Positions 1-8,560 of a stretch of 64,000 nt of DNA are shown here, one piece after another (position 1 is the first letter of the stretch; every line of letters begins with the position of its first letter). A model generated the notes under the pieces. It did not search any database. It was given only the letters and a program-made list of their open reading frames with translations, and had not been told where the DNA came from. Both the position numbers and the translations under genes were made by a program. Origin of the DNA: Bacteroidota bacterium (GTDB lineage: Bacteria > Bacteroidota > Ignavibacteria > UBA10030 > UBA6906); assembly GCA_030835135.1 (NCBI GenBank), contig JAUQWO010000064.1:1-64000 (forward strand), written 5' to 3'.

Positions 1-750
1 TCGCGCCGAGGCTTCGATCTCAAGGCTAGATTCGGTCGCCTCTGCTGTACGGGACTCGACGTACATGGCAAAACCGAATTGCAGTAGGAGGAGCACGAGG
101 ACAACCATTCCTGAGGCAAGGGCAGCTCGCTGAAAGAGCGATCGCCAGAGATGGGTCTCTGCTTCTTCGCAGGGTTTCCCTTTGAGGAATTCGAACGGAC
201 TTGCATGTGGTTCGCTTTCACAGGCAGCGGAAATAGAGTCGATGTTGAGTCCTGCAGCACGGCAGAGGGCCAAGGCCTTATCGATCTCCGATGTCCGAGC
301 AAATGCGATCTCGATAGTTGTTGTGCCCTCAACGGTCCCGAGATGGCGAAAGTCGAAGGTCATGCTCCCTGAGGTGACCGGTAGCTGGAGGAGGCTCTCT
401 GCGTGGTCTTCGATCCACTCCGGGATGCGGACGTCTCCCTCAGGGAGGTCTGCCCGAAGCGTCCGGATGGCCTGTGCGCGGAGGACAATACGTGCCCGCC
501 TAGCTTTTGACCCCATGTCCTTGAGAAGCTCCGAGATAGCTTCTCCGGCCTCATCGCTGCTTGCATCGGCAGGAAGGGCGACGCAGTCAGACCACCATTC
601 CTTCCGTTCAGATCCTCCCTTCTTCCGGAGAAGCGGGCCTACTGAGAGTTCCGTGACATGCAGTTCGCACTCGCCGAGCCTGATCTCCAGGATCCGGGAG
701 AGTCCCGCAAGTTGGTGAAGGTCAAGTTCAAACGGTAAATGGATAGACAT
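1..750 (-). CDS. Partial GspL/PilN-like inner-membrane assembly protein
   Basis: An open frame of 250 codons starts at the ATG at 750 and runs off the left edge without a stop. The first ~210 residues are soluble and acidic. A hydrophobic segment follows at about residues 212-234 (ALASGMVVLVLLLLQFGFAM), and then a charged, helix-prone stretch begins. A cytoplasmic domain, one membrane span and a periplasmic coiled coil is the layout of GspL or of PilM-PilN-type platform proteins in type II secretion and type IV pilus systems. It begins 32 bases after the secretin stop, in the same direction, which supports that role. I see no diagnostic motif, so the assignment rests on architecture and context. 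Confidence 0.6.
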   Translation of the reverse strand, partial: MSIHLPFELDLHQLAGLSRILEIRLGECELHVTELSVGPLLRKKGGSERKEWWSDCVALPADASSDEAGEAISELLKDMGSKARRARIVLRAQAIRTLRADLPEGDVRIPEWIEDHAESLLQLPVTSGSMTFDFRHLGTVEGTTTIEIAFARTSEIDKALALCRAAGLNIDSISAACESEPHASPFEFLKGKPCEEAETHLWRSLFQRAALASGMVVLVLLLLQFGFAMYVESRTAEATESSLEIEASAR

Positions 751-782
751 AACTTCCCCCAGAGAGAGAAACCATGCGAGGA

Positions 783-2744
783 CTATTCATCCGATCCAGG
801 CAGGGCATATGCGCTATGGAAGGCCTCCCCATACGAGATGCGAGGCGTCACGTAGATCATGAGCTGTGACTTCCGCTTGTCCTTGTTTGATGAAGAGAAG
901 ATCGAGCCGAGTATCGGGATGGAGCCCAGGATCGGTACGCTCGTCCGGGTTTCAGACTCGGACTCCTGGACCAGGCCTCCAAGCACAATCGTCTCCCCTT
1001 CGCGCACGATAATCGTCGAGCTCATCGCGCGCCTGTTAATCGTTGGCGGCACCTCAGATGAGAACTGCCCAACAGGAGTCCGAAAATCCGGTTTGATCTC
1101 AAGTGTAATAAGTCCGTCCTCGCCCACATAGGGAGTGATATCCAGCTTTATGTCTGCCTCGATCGTCTGGAACGCCTGCGTCTCCTGGAGCAGCACCTGC
1201 GTCTGGTCGCGGTACGGTGTTGTGGTTTTGAGGAGGAAGTACTGTGTTGTGCCGATGCTAAGGCTCGCCTTGTAGCCGTTGAGCGTAGCCAGAACGGGAT
1301 GAGAGCGCACATTGGCCAGACCGTGCTGTTCCATCGCCTTCACGCTCATCAGGAAGTCCGCGGGAAGCTGACCGAGGCGGCCGATATTGACCTCCTTACC
1401 GAAGAGGTTGATCGTGCCGATCTGCTTGAGCTTCCTGTTGATGAAATCTCCCTTCATGCTCATATCGATCCCGGGGACGAGCATCCCCTGCCGGGAGTAG
1501 GAGATCGTGTCGTTTGAGCCAAGGACACCCGCTTGTATGCCGAGTTCTGAGCCGCGCGAGACGTCGTAGTCGATCACGATCGCCTCGATCAGCACCTGGG
1601 CCACGGGCTGGTCGATCTGCGAGAGACACTCCCTGACTTGTTCCACTGCATCGGCCGACCCCACGACGACGAGGCCGTTTTGCTCTTTGATCGCCTTGAC
1701 CGTGGCGAGCGAAGTGACAGACTGTGGGAGGAGTTCGGCGGCCCGGTCGGCGGTGAGAAATTTCAGACGAATGAGTTTTGTTGTCGTGAGGTTCTTGTTC
1801 GCCTTCTCTCCAACGAAGACAATGCCCTCGGTGATCTTGTAGGCGTAGTTCGTATTTCGGAGGATGATATCGAGAGCGCGCAGCAACTGGACGCCCGTTG
1901 CCCGCGCTGAGACTGTGCCGCTGATAGCGCTGTAGAAGACAATGTCCGCTCCCAATTGGGCTGTCATGTCGTGGAGGAGGCGCTCAAGGGGGGCATGGGT
2001 GACATCGATGCTCACGAGCGAATCCTTTGCGCTCACCCAATAGGGACCCGATCGTTCCTTGGTCGCTGTCCCTTGCGTGCCGACGAAGTACTCCTGCCGG
2101 CTCACGATGTAGATCCCGTTCTTCTTCTGGACGGCAAAGCCGTTGTTGTTCAGAAGCTGCGTGAATCCGAGATCGAAATCGATATCGATGAGCTTGCCGG
2201 TGAGTGTGCCCGTGGTGCCGCTGATGATGAGGATGTTCTTTGCGGTCCTTTCCTGGATGAGGAGGATGACCTTCTCAAGATCATCGGCCTTCAGGTCAAC
2301 AGAGAGGAGGCCGTTCTCAAAGAGAATACCCGGGACTCTCGGGGGAGGTGGTGGAGGAGGAGAAGGCGGGAGGGGTTGAGTGATCTGAAAGATACCACCC
2401 TCGCTCTTCACTTCAAGCCCGTTTTGCGCAGCAAGAAACTCGATTGCGTCAATGACACGCACCCGGTTTAGGGCAACGGTCACCCTCTTGTTGATACTGT
2501 TGTCAAGGAAGATGTTGACGCCGTGCTGTAATGAAATGGCACGGAAGATGTCGCGGAGGTCTGTATCCTTGAAACTCAACGATGTTGTGTCCGTGCCCCC
2601 ACGGGGGACCACAAGCGCGCACGAAGTTGGTCTTGGACTTGACCGATCAATCGAGTCCATTTGTCCAAATGCTGCGCTTGAGGTCAATCCGAACACCCAA
2701 AGCAAATAGCTGCAATATTGAACCATCAACCAAGCAACTTTCAT
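783..2744 (-). CDS. Secretin of a type II secretion / type IV pilus-like system (GspD/PilQ)
   Basis: Outer-membrane secretin through which cargo or pilus leaves the periplasm. A signal peptide (MKVAWLMVQYCSYLL...AAFGQ) is followed by three successive STN-like domains at about residues 55-120, 143-215 and 238-308. A proline-rich linker (PLPPSPPPPPPPR) lies between the first and second. Then come an N1-like domain (LIRLKFLTADRAAELL...) and the secretin barrel from VLIEAIVIDYDVSRG to the typical end EGETIVLGGLVQ...VPILGSIPILGSIF...LMIYVTPRIS. I chose the ATG at 2744; an upstream in-frame GTG at 2756 would add four residues before the signal peptide. Three STN-like domains is more than the usual one. 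The partner platform gene starts 32 bases downstream. Confidence 0.9.
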   Translation of the reverse strand: MKVAWLMVQYCSYLLWVFGLTSSAAFGQMDSIDRSSPRPTSCALVVPRGGTDTTSLSFKDTDLRDIFRAISLQHGVNIFLDNSINKRVTVALNRVRVIDAIEFLAAQNGLEVKSEGGIFQITQPLPPSPPPPPPPRVPGILFENGLLSVDLKADDLEKVILLIQERTAKNILIISGTTGTLTGKLIDIDFDLGFTQLLNNNGFAVQKKNGIYIVSRQEYFVGTQGTATKERSGPYWVSAKDSLVSIDVTHAPLERLLHDMTAQLGADIVFYSAISGTVSARATGVQLLRALDIILRNTNYAYKITEGIVFVGEKANKNLTTTKLIRLKFLTADRAAELLPQSVTSLATVKAIKEQNGLVVVGSADAVEQVRECLSQIDQPVAQVLIEAIVIDYDVSRGSELGIQAGVLGSNDTISYSRQGMLVPGIDMSMKGDFINRKLKQIGTINLFGKEVNIGRLGQLPADFLMSVKAMEQHGLANVRSHPVLATLNGYKASLSIGTTQYFLLKTTTPYRDQTQVLLQETQAFQTIEADIKLDITPYVGEDGLITLEIKPDFRTPVGQFSSEVPPTINRRAMSSTIIVREGETIVLGGLVQESESETRTSVPILGSIPILGSIFSSSNKDKRKSQLMIYVTPRISYGEAFHSAYALPGSDE

Positions 2745-3199
2745 CAGTTCAGTCACAATTTCAAAGCGCTATTGAGGCAGACGACTTGGCAGGTGCGGAG
2801 CGATGGCTGCGCTACTCACATGGCCACACCTTCTGCGACTAGTTCTTGAATCCCAGGAACACCTGACTAGATGGTGGGGAAAACAGGCTGCATTAGAACA
2901 ACTGCCACCATAGTTCCCCCATGGGTGGAAAAATCCAATACTAATCAGAACGAAATCAGGAAATGTTCCCAGATGGAACCTGAAACACGTTTCTCTTGAG
3001 ACGATGAAGTCTTTGCCGTTGACTATTCCTTCTAGCTGCAAACATTCAGATTCTAACGCATTCGGACCAGCAGACATAAGTGCGGTTCTAAGTTCACACG
3101 TACCGGTGCTTCACGGGCACACCGCATCGATGTCACGCTGAGGACAGGCTCATAACATCCGTCCTCAACCGTGCAAAGACAGCTATATTACGCGAGCGA
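2745..3199. other. Gap without a convincing gene
   Basis: About 455 bases lie between the secretin start and the lipoprotein stop. A 102-codon minus-strand frame (2769-3077) shows no signal peptide, ribosome binding site or family pattern and is probably chance. A 7-bp hairpin TGAGGAC/GTCCTCA (3139-3167) could end transcription of the Rhs operon, but it has no T-tract. The secretin promoter should be here, but I cannot point to clear boxes. Confidence 0.4.
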
Positions 3200-3760
3200 C
3201 TATAGATGCTTCAGTACACTCCAATTGGAGTCGAGCCTCTCAATATGGCAGTCCCTGCTACCCAAAACGTGCATATACTCCCTGAAATCGAAGTTGATAC
3301 ATGAAAGACTGATGCTGTCTGAGAGCACAAATTCAAGAGCGTATTTGGAAAACCTATACCCCAGGCTATCGCTGAATTCAAGTCGCTTCGACACCTCGTT
3401 GTAGTTGTAACAAACCACTCCTCTGATTTCGTATTTCTTCAGGATTTCCAACTGTAAGGGTGCCCCAGGGTTTTCCCTGAAAAAGTGCTCCTTATCCTCG
3501 TAGTCTTTGGTTCCTTTAACCGCATTCAAATTTGGCAAGAAGTATCGGCTCGAATTAATCCGTTGGTTTCTATACCAGAAGGTCCACTCGGAATCATCCC
3601 TTCTGATGATGTGATAACCAATAAACTTCTCATACACACGATCATCTTTTAATGCAGCATGAACACCCGACAGGTCAACATCCTTGTTGGTTTGCTTACC
3701 TGGCCCAGCGCATGAGACCAATGATACAGCCAACGCAAACGTGACAAGTAGTTTCTTCAT
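3200..3760 (-). CDS. Small lipoprotein after the Rhs-core protein; candidate immunity partner
   Basis: The 186-residue product has a lipoprotein signal with lipobox LVSC at residues 14-17, so it should be anchored in the outer or inner membrane facing the periplasm. The rest is soluble, with several Tyr/Asp-rich segments and no domain I recognise. Its ATG overlaps the stop of the preceding Rhs-core gene by four bases (ATGA), and GGAG lies about 11 bases upstream, so the two are translationally coupled. In polymorphic toxin loci the gene directly after the toxin tip commonly encodes immunity, and a periplasmic lipoprotein would fit a toxin acting or passing there. That role is inference. Confidence 0.6.
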   Translation of the reverse strand: MKKLLVTFALAVSLVSCAGPGKQTNKDVDLSGVHAALKDDRVYEKFIGYHIIRRDDSEWTFWYRNQRINSSRYFLPNLNAVKGTKDYEDKEHFFRENPGAPLQLEILKKYEIRGVVCYNYNEVSKRLEFSDSLGYRFSKYALEFVLSDSISLSCINFDFREYMHVLGSRDCHIERLDSNWSVLKHL

Positions 3761-6700
3761 TTTTTCCGTGCTCCATGTTCAATTGCTCTTTGGTCTGTGG
3801 GGTCGTCGGATCTGCCTTTCCATACGCGTTCGTATACCTCTGCCGCCAGTTTTGCCATGCTTGGCGTGTAGCCAAGAAGGCCCATTGTCATTCCCCAGTA
3901 ATAGTTGCCCAAGTCGAAGTTGTTGTATCCAATTCCATCTATCACGGTAACAACTGAGCGGATTCGTGGATCCTTCTTGTCAATTTGAACGACATAGTCC
4001 ATTTTCTGATTCTCTCGACTTTCAACCAACGGATACAAAACGGGTATGAATCGTCCAGACAAGACGTTTTCCTGTGTGAGTGTCAACCCATACTTGTTCT
4101 CACCAATCGCAATTCCATCGATCAGATTCAAATCAACATTCATTACTAGGGAAGCAGATGTAGACGACAGGATCGACTCTGCATCCCTCTGGTCATTAAA
4201 CTTAAATTTGACCAGATTTCCGTCTTTGTCGCTGTAATATCCAACATGGTCTCCCTTCCCTTTCTTGGTTTGCTTATCAAGGTACCTGCCGTTCGAATCA
4301 AAGTACAACGTGTCCCTACCATCTGGATCGACAATAATCAGGGGATTGTTCAATGCATAGGTGTACGGACTTGTGCTAGCCAACGGATTCCACTGCGGAT
4401 CCACGCTCAACCATCTCCCAATCCTCGCGTCATAGTATCTCGCCCCGAAGTAGTCGTATCCCGACTCCCCATCTCTTTCTTTCCCCGTGAACTTGAACCG
4501 TTGATCCGCATTGGCTGCGACGTAGCTCCTCGTCACCAATCCCCACGGATCAAAGTCCTCGGCCGTGACCACTTGTCCGGGATATCCCGTCGTCGCCTGG
4601 AAATTCCGCCAGCGCGCCTCTCCGTTGGGGCCCTCAGGGGTCCCCTTGTACCACATTCCCACTCGCCCGCTCGTCCAGGGAGTAGTATCCGTCCATGACA
4701 TGACCGAATCGCCGTCCCAATACGCGACGAGCTTTCCCCCCTCGGCCGTCACCTGGAGCCGATACCACCGACCGGTTTGAATCGTCCCACCCGGGAGCGT
4801 GTGACTTGCCCGCACCGAGAACGACCCACCGACCTTCTCTTTGATCAAGAGCTGTGAGCCCTGCGGTTGGATCAAATAGAAGTTGTATGCATCCTGAAAT
4901 CTTACTACCGCAGTGCCGCAGTAATTCGGGTCGCTTACGCTCTTGACATCAACGGAGAGGATCCCGTCAGTAAACTCTCCCGGCGGTTCATTTGCCAGAA
5001 TGAGCTCTTGCGCAGACATTCCCTGGGTCCTTAGCTCACCGCTACCATAGGTCCATCCAGTGCCGACATAGGGATGCCATTTCACGAGTCCCAACGTGAA
5101 ATCATCCTTGAGGAGAAGGTTTCCTCCTTTCACCGTCGACCGAATGGTACCGAGATGATCCGTAAGGTAATACGTGGTCTTGGGCCGCCGAGTAACGCGA
5201 ATGATCAATTGCGTTTCATTCACATTGCCCTCCTCATCAGAAACTACCAATGACACCGTGACAAGTTTTGAGCGCTCATTCGGGGAAAGGGCGAAGTTGT
5301 AGTCTACCGTCGTATCCGCACTGATCGCAGAACCATCGACACTCCACGCCCAGGATGCAACTGGTCCGGTACTTGCTGCGCCGTCAAGAAGGATTACCTC
5401 ATCATCGGCCACCGCCGTCCGGCCGCCCGCGATCGTCGCTATGGCCTGAAGCAGTGGCCCTGTCGTATCTCCGGATGTGGTGCTCAACCTCAGGTCATCG
5501 AGGTGGTACGCATCGTCGTCGGAGGCATCGTCAGAGAACCAGAACCGTAATCGGGTGTCCGTTGTCGATGCCGTATCATCGGGTGGATCAAAGAACGAGG
5601 GCGTCTCAAATGGTATCTCGAACTCCTGCCAAGAGGTGCCAAGATCGGGCGTTGCGGGGAGGCCATAGCTTGTGTACGGGGATGTGTGCTTCTGAAGATA
5701 CACCCCCATGTCATGACCTGTGTTCGAGTATCCCTGGAACTTGAGCGAATACTGGGTGTTAGGCGTGAGCCGAAATCCAGACTGGTAGAGCTGTAGGTTG
5801 CCGCCCGATGTAGAATTGATCGTAACTACTCCACCGGCTGATCCTGCGCCAGGAGCCGGCGATCCTGTTGTGAACGATCCGTAGGACGGATCCCACCAGG
5901 ACCAGTCGCTTGTTCCATCCTCAAAGCTGCCGTTGAGAAGTACATTTAGCCCAGCACCCGCTGTGTGGAAGCTCCTCACACTGCTCCACGAACTCCTGCC
6001 TCCGGCGTTAACGGCCCGAACACGCCAGTAGTAGAGCGTGTCAGATGCGAGCCCTGAAGCGCCATACGACGTCTCTGTAATCCCCGAGTCATTGACCGCG
6101 AGCGATGAAAATCCTGATGAGAGTGACACCTGCAGGGTATACGATGTGGCCCCCTGGGATGCATTCCAGGCAAATGTTGGGCTCGTCGACACCCCAAGCG
6201 CGTTGTTTGCTGGATCTGTGAGTACAGGCGCCGAAGGAGTATCAACGTGGACGGTGAAATGCCAAGCAGATGACCACGAGCTTGAACCCGCGGAATTCAC
6301 TGCCCGCACATGCCAGTAATACGTGCTGTCATTGTTCAGACTAGCGGCATCGTAGCTCGTGCTGGCAATGCCAGTCTGAGAGTCCACAATAGTGCCGCCA
6401 AACGAAGAACTGCGGGCGACCTCGATATTGTACGATGTTGCTCCGCTTGAGCTGTTCCATGTGAGAGTCGGTGCGGGGGAAACACCGGTCGCCCCGTTCG
6501 AGGGTGAAGCGAGCGCCGGTGCGGAGGGAGGATTCACCGCAACAGCTTTCACAAGTGATACTTCGTCGAGGCCGACGGTCTCGTAGTCCGATGCAAAATC
6601 TGCAAACCAGAACCGGAACCGAACATCAGTCGTAGTCCCGGAGAAGCCGCTCGTAGTGAACGTAAACTGATACGTTTGCCAGCCACTCGTAAGAGCCACC

Positions 6701-7074
6701 TCCTCGTAGAGCCCGTAGTTGGTATACGGCGAGGTGTGCTTTAAGAGTTGGACCAGGACGCTTCCACCAGCACTCGCGTAGGCAGCGAACGACAACGTAT
6801 AGATCGTGTCCGCCTTGATGGACATGCCATATTGATAGAGTTGGACGTTGCTCCCCATGCTGCTTCCCGTCTGTACTCTGGCCTTGTACGATCCTGCATA
6901 ACCGGGCGATGGCGCATCGAAAGTAGCCGTGCCGCTACTATACCAGGACCACGAACTCGTGCCACTCTCAAAGCCGCCATTGGCAAGAACATTCGACTGA
7001 GCGACGGCTGCGGAGAAATGCCCGTGAACACAATATACGGCAAGCATGAGGACAAATGCCAGCGTGCGTTTCAT
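3757..7074 (-). CDS. Exported CBM/Fn3/PKD protein with Rhs core and variable toxin-like tip
   Basis: The 1105-residue product carries a signal peptide (about 1-26), a CBM4/9-like domain (27-178), two fibronectin-like domains (about 183-372), a second CBM-like domain (375-545) and a PKD-like domain (545-632). Then comes a short Rhs segment TDHLGTIRST near 638, a LamG-like sandwich (about 660-835), the Rhs core with GARYYDARIGRWLSVDP near 881 and VDPDGRD near 916, and a divergent 190-residue tip. The tip motif NNFDLGNYYWGMTMGLLG resembles the toxin-44 family as I remember it. The protein has no YD-repeat shell of its own. The shell is encoded two genes upstream, so the pair may work as a split Rhs cocoon. 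The start overlaps the TPR gene by four bases and has a strong AAAGGAGCG site. Confidence 0.85.
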   Translation of the reverse strand: MKRTLAFVLMLAVYCVHGHFSAAVAQSNVLANGGFESGTSSWSWYSSGTATFDAPSPGYAGSYKARVQTGSSMGSNVQLYQYGMSIKADTIYTLSFAAYASAGGSVLVQLLKHTSPYTNYGLYEEVALTSGWQTYQFTFTTSGFSGTTTDVRFRFWFADFASDYETVGLDEVSLVKAVAVNPPSAPALASPSNGATGVSPAPTLTWNSSSGATSYNIEVARSSSFGGTIVDSQTGIASTSYDAASLNNDSTYYWHVRAVNSAGSSSWSSAWHFTVHVDTPSAPVLTDPANNALGVSTSPTFAWNASQGATSYTLQVSLSSGFSSLAVNDSGITETSYGASGLASDTLYYWRVRAVNAGGRSSWSSVRSFHTAGAGLNVLLNGSFEDGTSDWSWWDPSYGSFTTGSPAPGAGSAGGVVTINSTSGGNLQLYQSGFRLTPNTQYSLKFQGYSNTGHDMGVYLQKHTSPYTSYGLPATPDLGTSWQEFEIPFETPSFFDPPDDTASTTDTRLRFWFSDDASDDDAYHLDDLRLSTTSGDTTGPLLQAIATIAGGRTAVADDEVILLDGAASTGPVASWAWSVDGSAISADTTVDYNFALSPNERSKLVTVSLVVSDEEGNVNETQLIIRVTRRPKTTYYLTDHLGTIRSTVKGGNLLLKDDFTLGLVKWHPYVGTGWTYGSGELRTQGMSAQELILANEPPGEFTDGILSVDVKSVSDPNYCGTAVVRFQDAYNFYLIQPQGSQLLIKEKVGGSFSVRASHTLPGGTIQTGRWYRLQVTAEGGKLVAYWDGDSVMSWTDTTPWTSGRVGMWYKGTPEGPNGEARWRNFQATTGYPGQVVTAEDFDPWGLVTRSYVAANADQRFKFTGKERDGESGYDYFGARYYDARIGRWLSVDPQWNPLASTSPYTYALNNPLIIVDPDGRDTLYFDSNGRYLDKQTKKGKGDHVGYYSDKDGNLVKFKFNDQRDAESILSSTSASLVMNVDLNLIDGIAIGENKYGLTLTQENVLSGRFIPVLYPLVESRENQKMDYVVQIDKKDPRIRSVVTVIDGIGYNNFDLGNYYWGMTMGLLGYTPSMAKLAAEVYERVWKGRSDDPTDQRAIEHGARKK

Positions 7075-8495
7075 CGCGACTGCGCTCCTTTCACCAGGGA
7101 ATCAGGCCGTACATTGTTGGTCTGCATTGACGAGAGTGCTATCGCAGCGTATCGCGTGTAGGGACTTGAGGAATAAGCCGAATCCAAGAGTCTGAACCTG
7201 GCAGTGCTCTCTGATTCACGCCCCAACCTCTTTAGCGCTAAGGCATCAAGCGAAAGGAGATGTGCTTTGTGGGAACCGGGCTCACCCCGATCGATGATCC
7301 ACTGACATGTCTTATGCAATGCTTCGAAGTTGTTCGCTGTATACAGGGCGTCAAGATACTGGACCGTTGCCGCGAGGCGCTGCTGAGCGGTGCCAAGACT
7401 CATGGCTTCCTTGAGCGATGCAAGGACACCGGCCTGATTCTTCGACCGACGCTCGATATCAGCCAGTGCGATAAGCGCTTGCCGTCTCCGCTGTTTGTCG
7501 TGAGTTCTCCCTGTGACGGCCTTGAGGAGCTGACGAGCCCGCTCCCTTAAGGTTGGTGTCGTCTCCCGTCCGCAGGAAATAGCAAGGCAGATAGTGCTTT
7601 CATCCTTGAGTTCAGAAGACACTCCCGATCGCTTCGACACATCCGCGAGAATCGATCGCGCCTCTTCAACATCACCGTTTCGGTCGAGGACCTTGCCGAG
7701 CTTGATCCGGACCTCTGCCTGATAGTTTGCGCTCCCCTCTTTCGGCGGGACAGACCGAAGGGCGGTAATCGCATCCTGAGGTTTGCCGCCTCGGATGAGC
7801 GCATTGGCAAGTTCAACCGGGAAGCGGTCATAATTCTCCCTCGAGCTCGCGCCGAGTGGAGATGCCGCCAGGAAGCGCGCATAGACACTCTGCGCTTCCG
7901 CAACACGCCCCGACTTTAGGAGGGCAACAGCGCTCCGGTAGTTGTACTCGCGTGCCGTCGCATTTTGCTTCACCGATTGTGCAAGTGATGCAGCGGCGCT
8001 GAAATCATCTGCCACGGTACCACCTTTGGCAAGCGGGATGAAGCGTCTTCCCATAGAGTCGTACTGGAGTGCGATCGTCTGCAAGGCCTTGGCTGAGTCC
8101 AGAAGCACGACGTGAGACACGCCCATGCTTCCTGGTTCCCGGAGCCAGAGACCCTCGACACGGAAGAGGATCAGAAATGAGAGGTCTCTTGCTGTACCTT
8201 TGGGGAACGCGACCATGCCTGTGAACACGCCGGGACTCCCCTTCACTTCATGAAGCACGAGAGCTGGGGGGAATACCTTGTCCGGAGAGAGCGGCGGCCG
8301 ATTCCCGGCGATCCCTATTGCCTCAGGAGGAGTTCCACGTACTCTATATGGAGAAACCGTGACTGTGAAGCTGGCTTTCACGTTCGTTGTCAGGACGCCT
8401 TGCTCGGCGAATGCCATCTGCGTGAGACCCAGAAGCATCAGAAGGAGCCATCCCTTCACCCCGCAATCGAGAAGTGTATTTTTTGAGCTGGACAT
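7071..8495 (-). CDS. Exported TPR-repeat protein
   Basis: The 474-residue product has a signal peptide (cleavage likely after AFA near residue 30) and a beta-rich N-terminal part (about 35-170). From there to the end it is built of helical repeats of TPR type (for example YRSAVALLKSGRVAEAQSVYARF and the DRNGDVEEARSIL region). TPR proteins hold complexes together, so a periplasmic assembly or chaperone role for the two Rhs polypeptides on either side is plausible but inferred. A site AAGGAAC lies upstream of the ATG. The stop overlaps the next start (ATGA), and the gap to the Rhs shell gene is 65 bases. Confidence 0.75.
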   Translation of the reverse strand: MSSSKNTLLDCGVKGWLLLMLLGLTQMAFAEQGVLTTNVKASFTVTVSPYRVRGTPPEAIGIAGNRPPLSPDKVFPPALVLHEVKGSPGVFTGMVAFPKGTARDLSFLILFRVEGLWLREPGSMGVSHVVLLDSAKALQTIALQYDSMGRRFIPLAKGGTVADDFSAAASLAQSVKQNATAREYNYRSAVALLKSGRVAEAQSVYARFLAASPLGASSRENYDRFPVELANALIRGGKPQDAITALRSVPPKEGSANYQAEVRIKLGKVLDRNGDVEEARSILADVSKRSGVSSELKDESTICLAISCGRETTPTLRERARQLLKAVTGRTHDKQRRRQALIALADIERRSKNQAGVLASLKEAMSLGTAQQRLAATVQYLDALYTANNFEALHKTCQWIIDRGEPGSHKAHLLSLDALALKRLGRESESTARFRLLDSAYSSSPYTRYAAIALSSMQTNNVRPDSLVKGAQSR

Positions 8496-8560
8496 GTGTT
8501 AGTTCCTTAAGCATGGACACGTATCTGTCGTCTTCATTTCGCACGAAGCTCACACAGGAG

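Noticed and set aside
2769-3077. 102-codon minus-strand gene in the gap before the secretin
   Set aside because: No ribosome site, no pattern, many rare combinations; probably chance.
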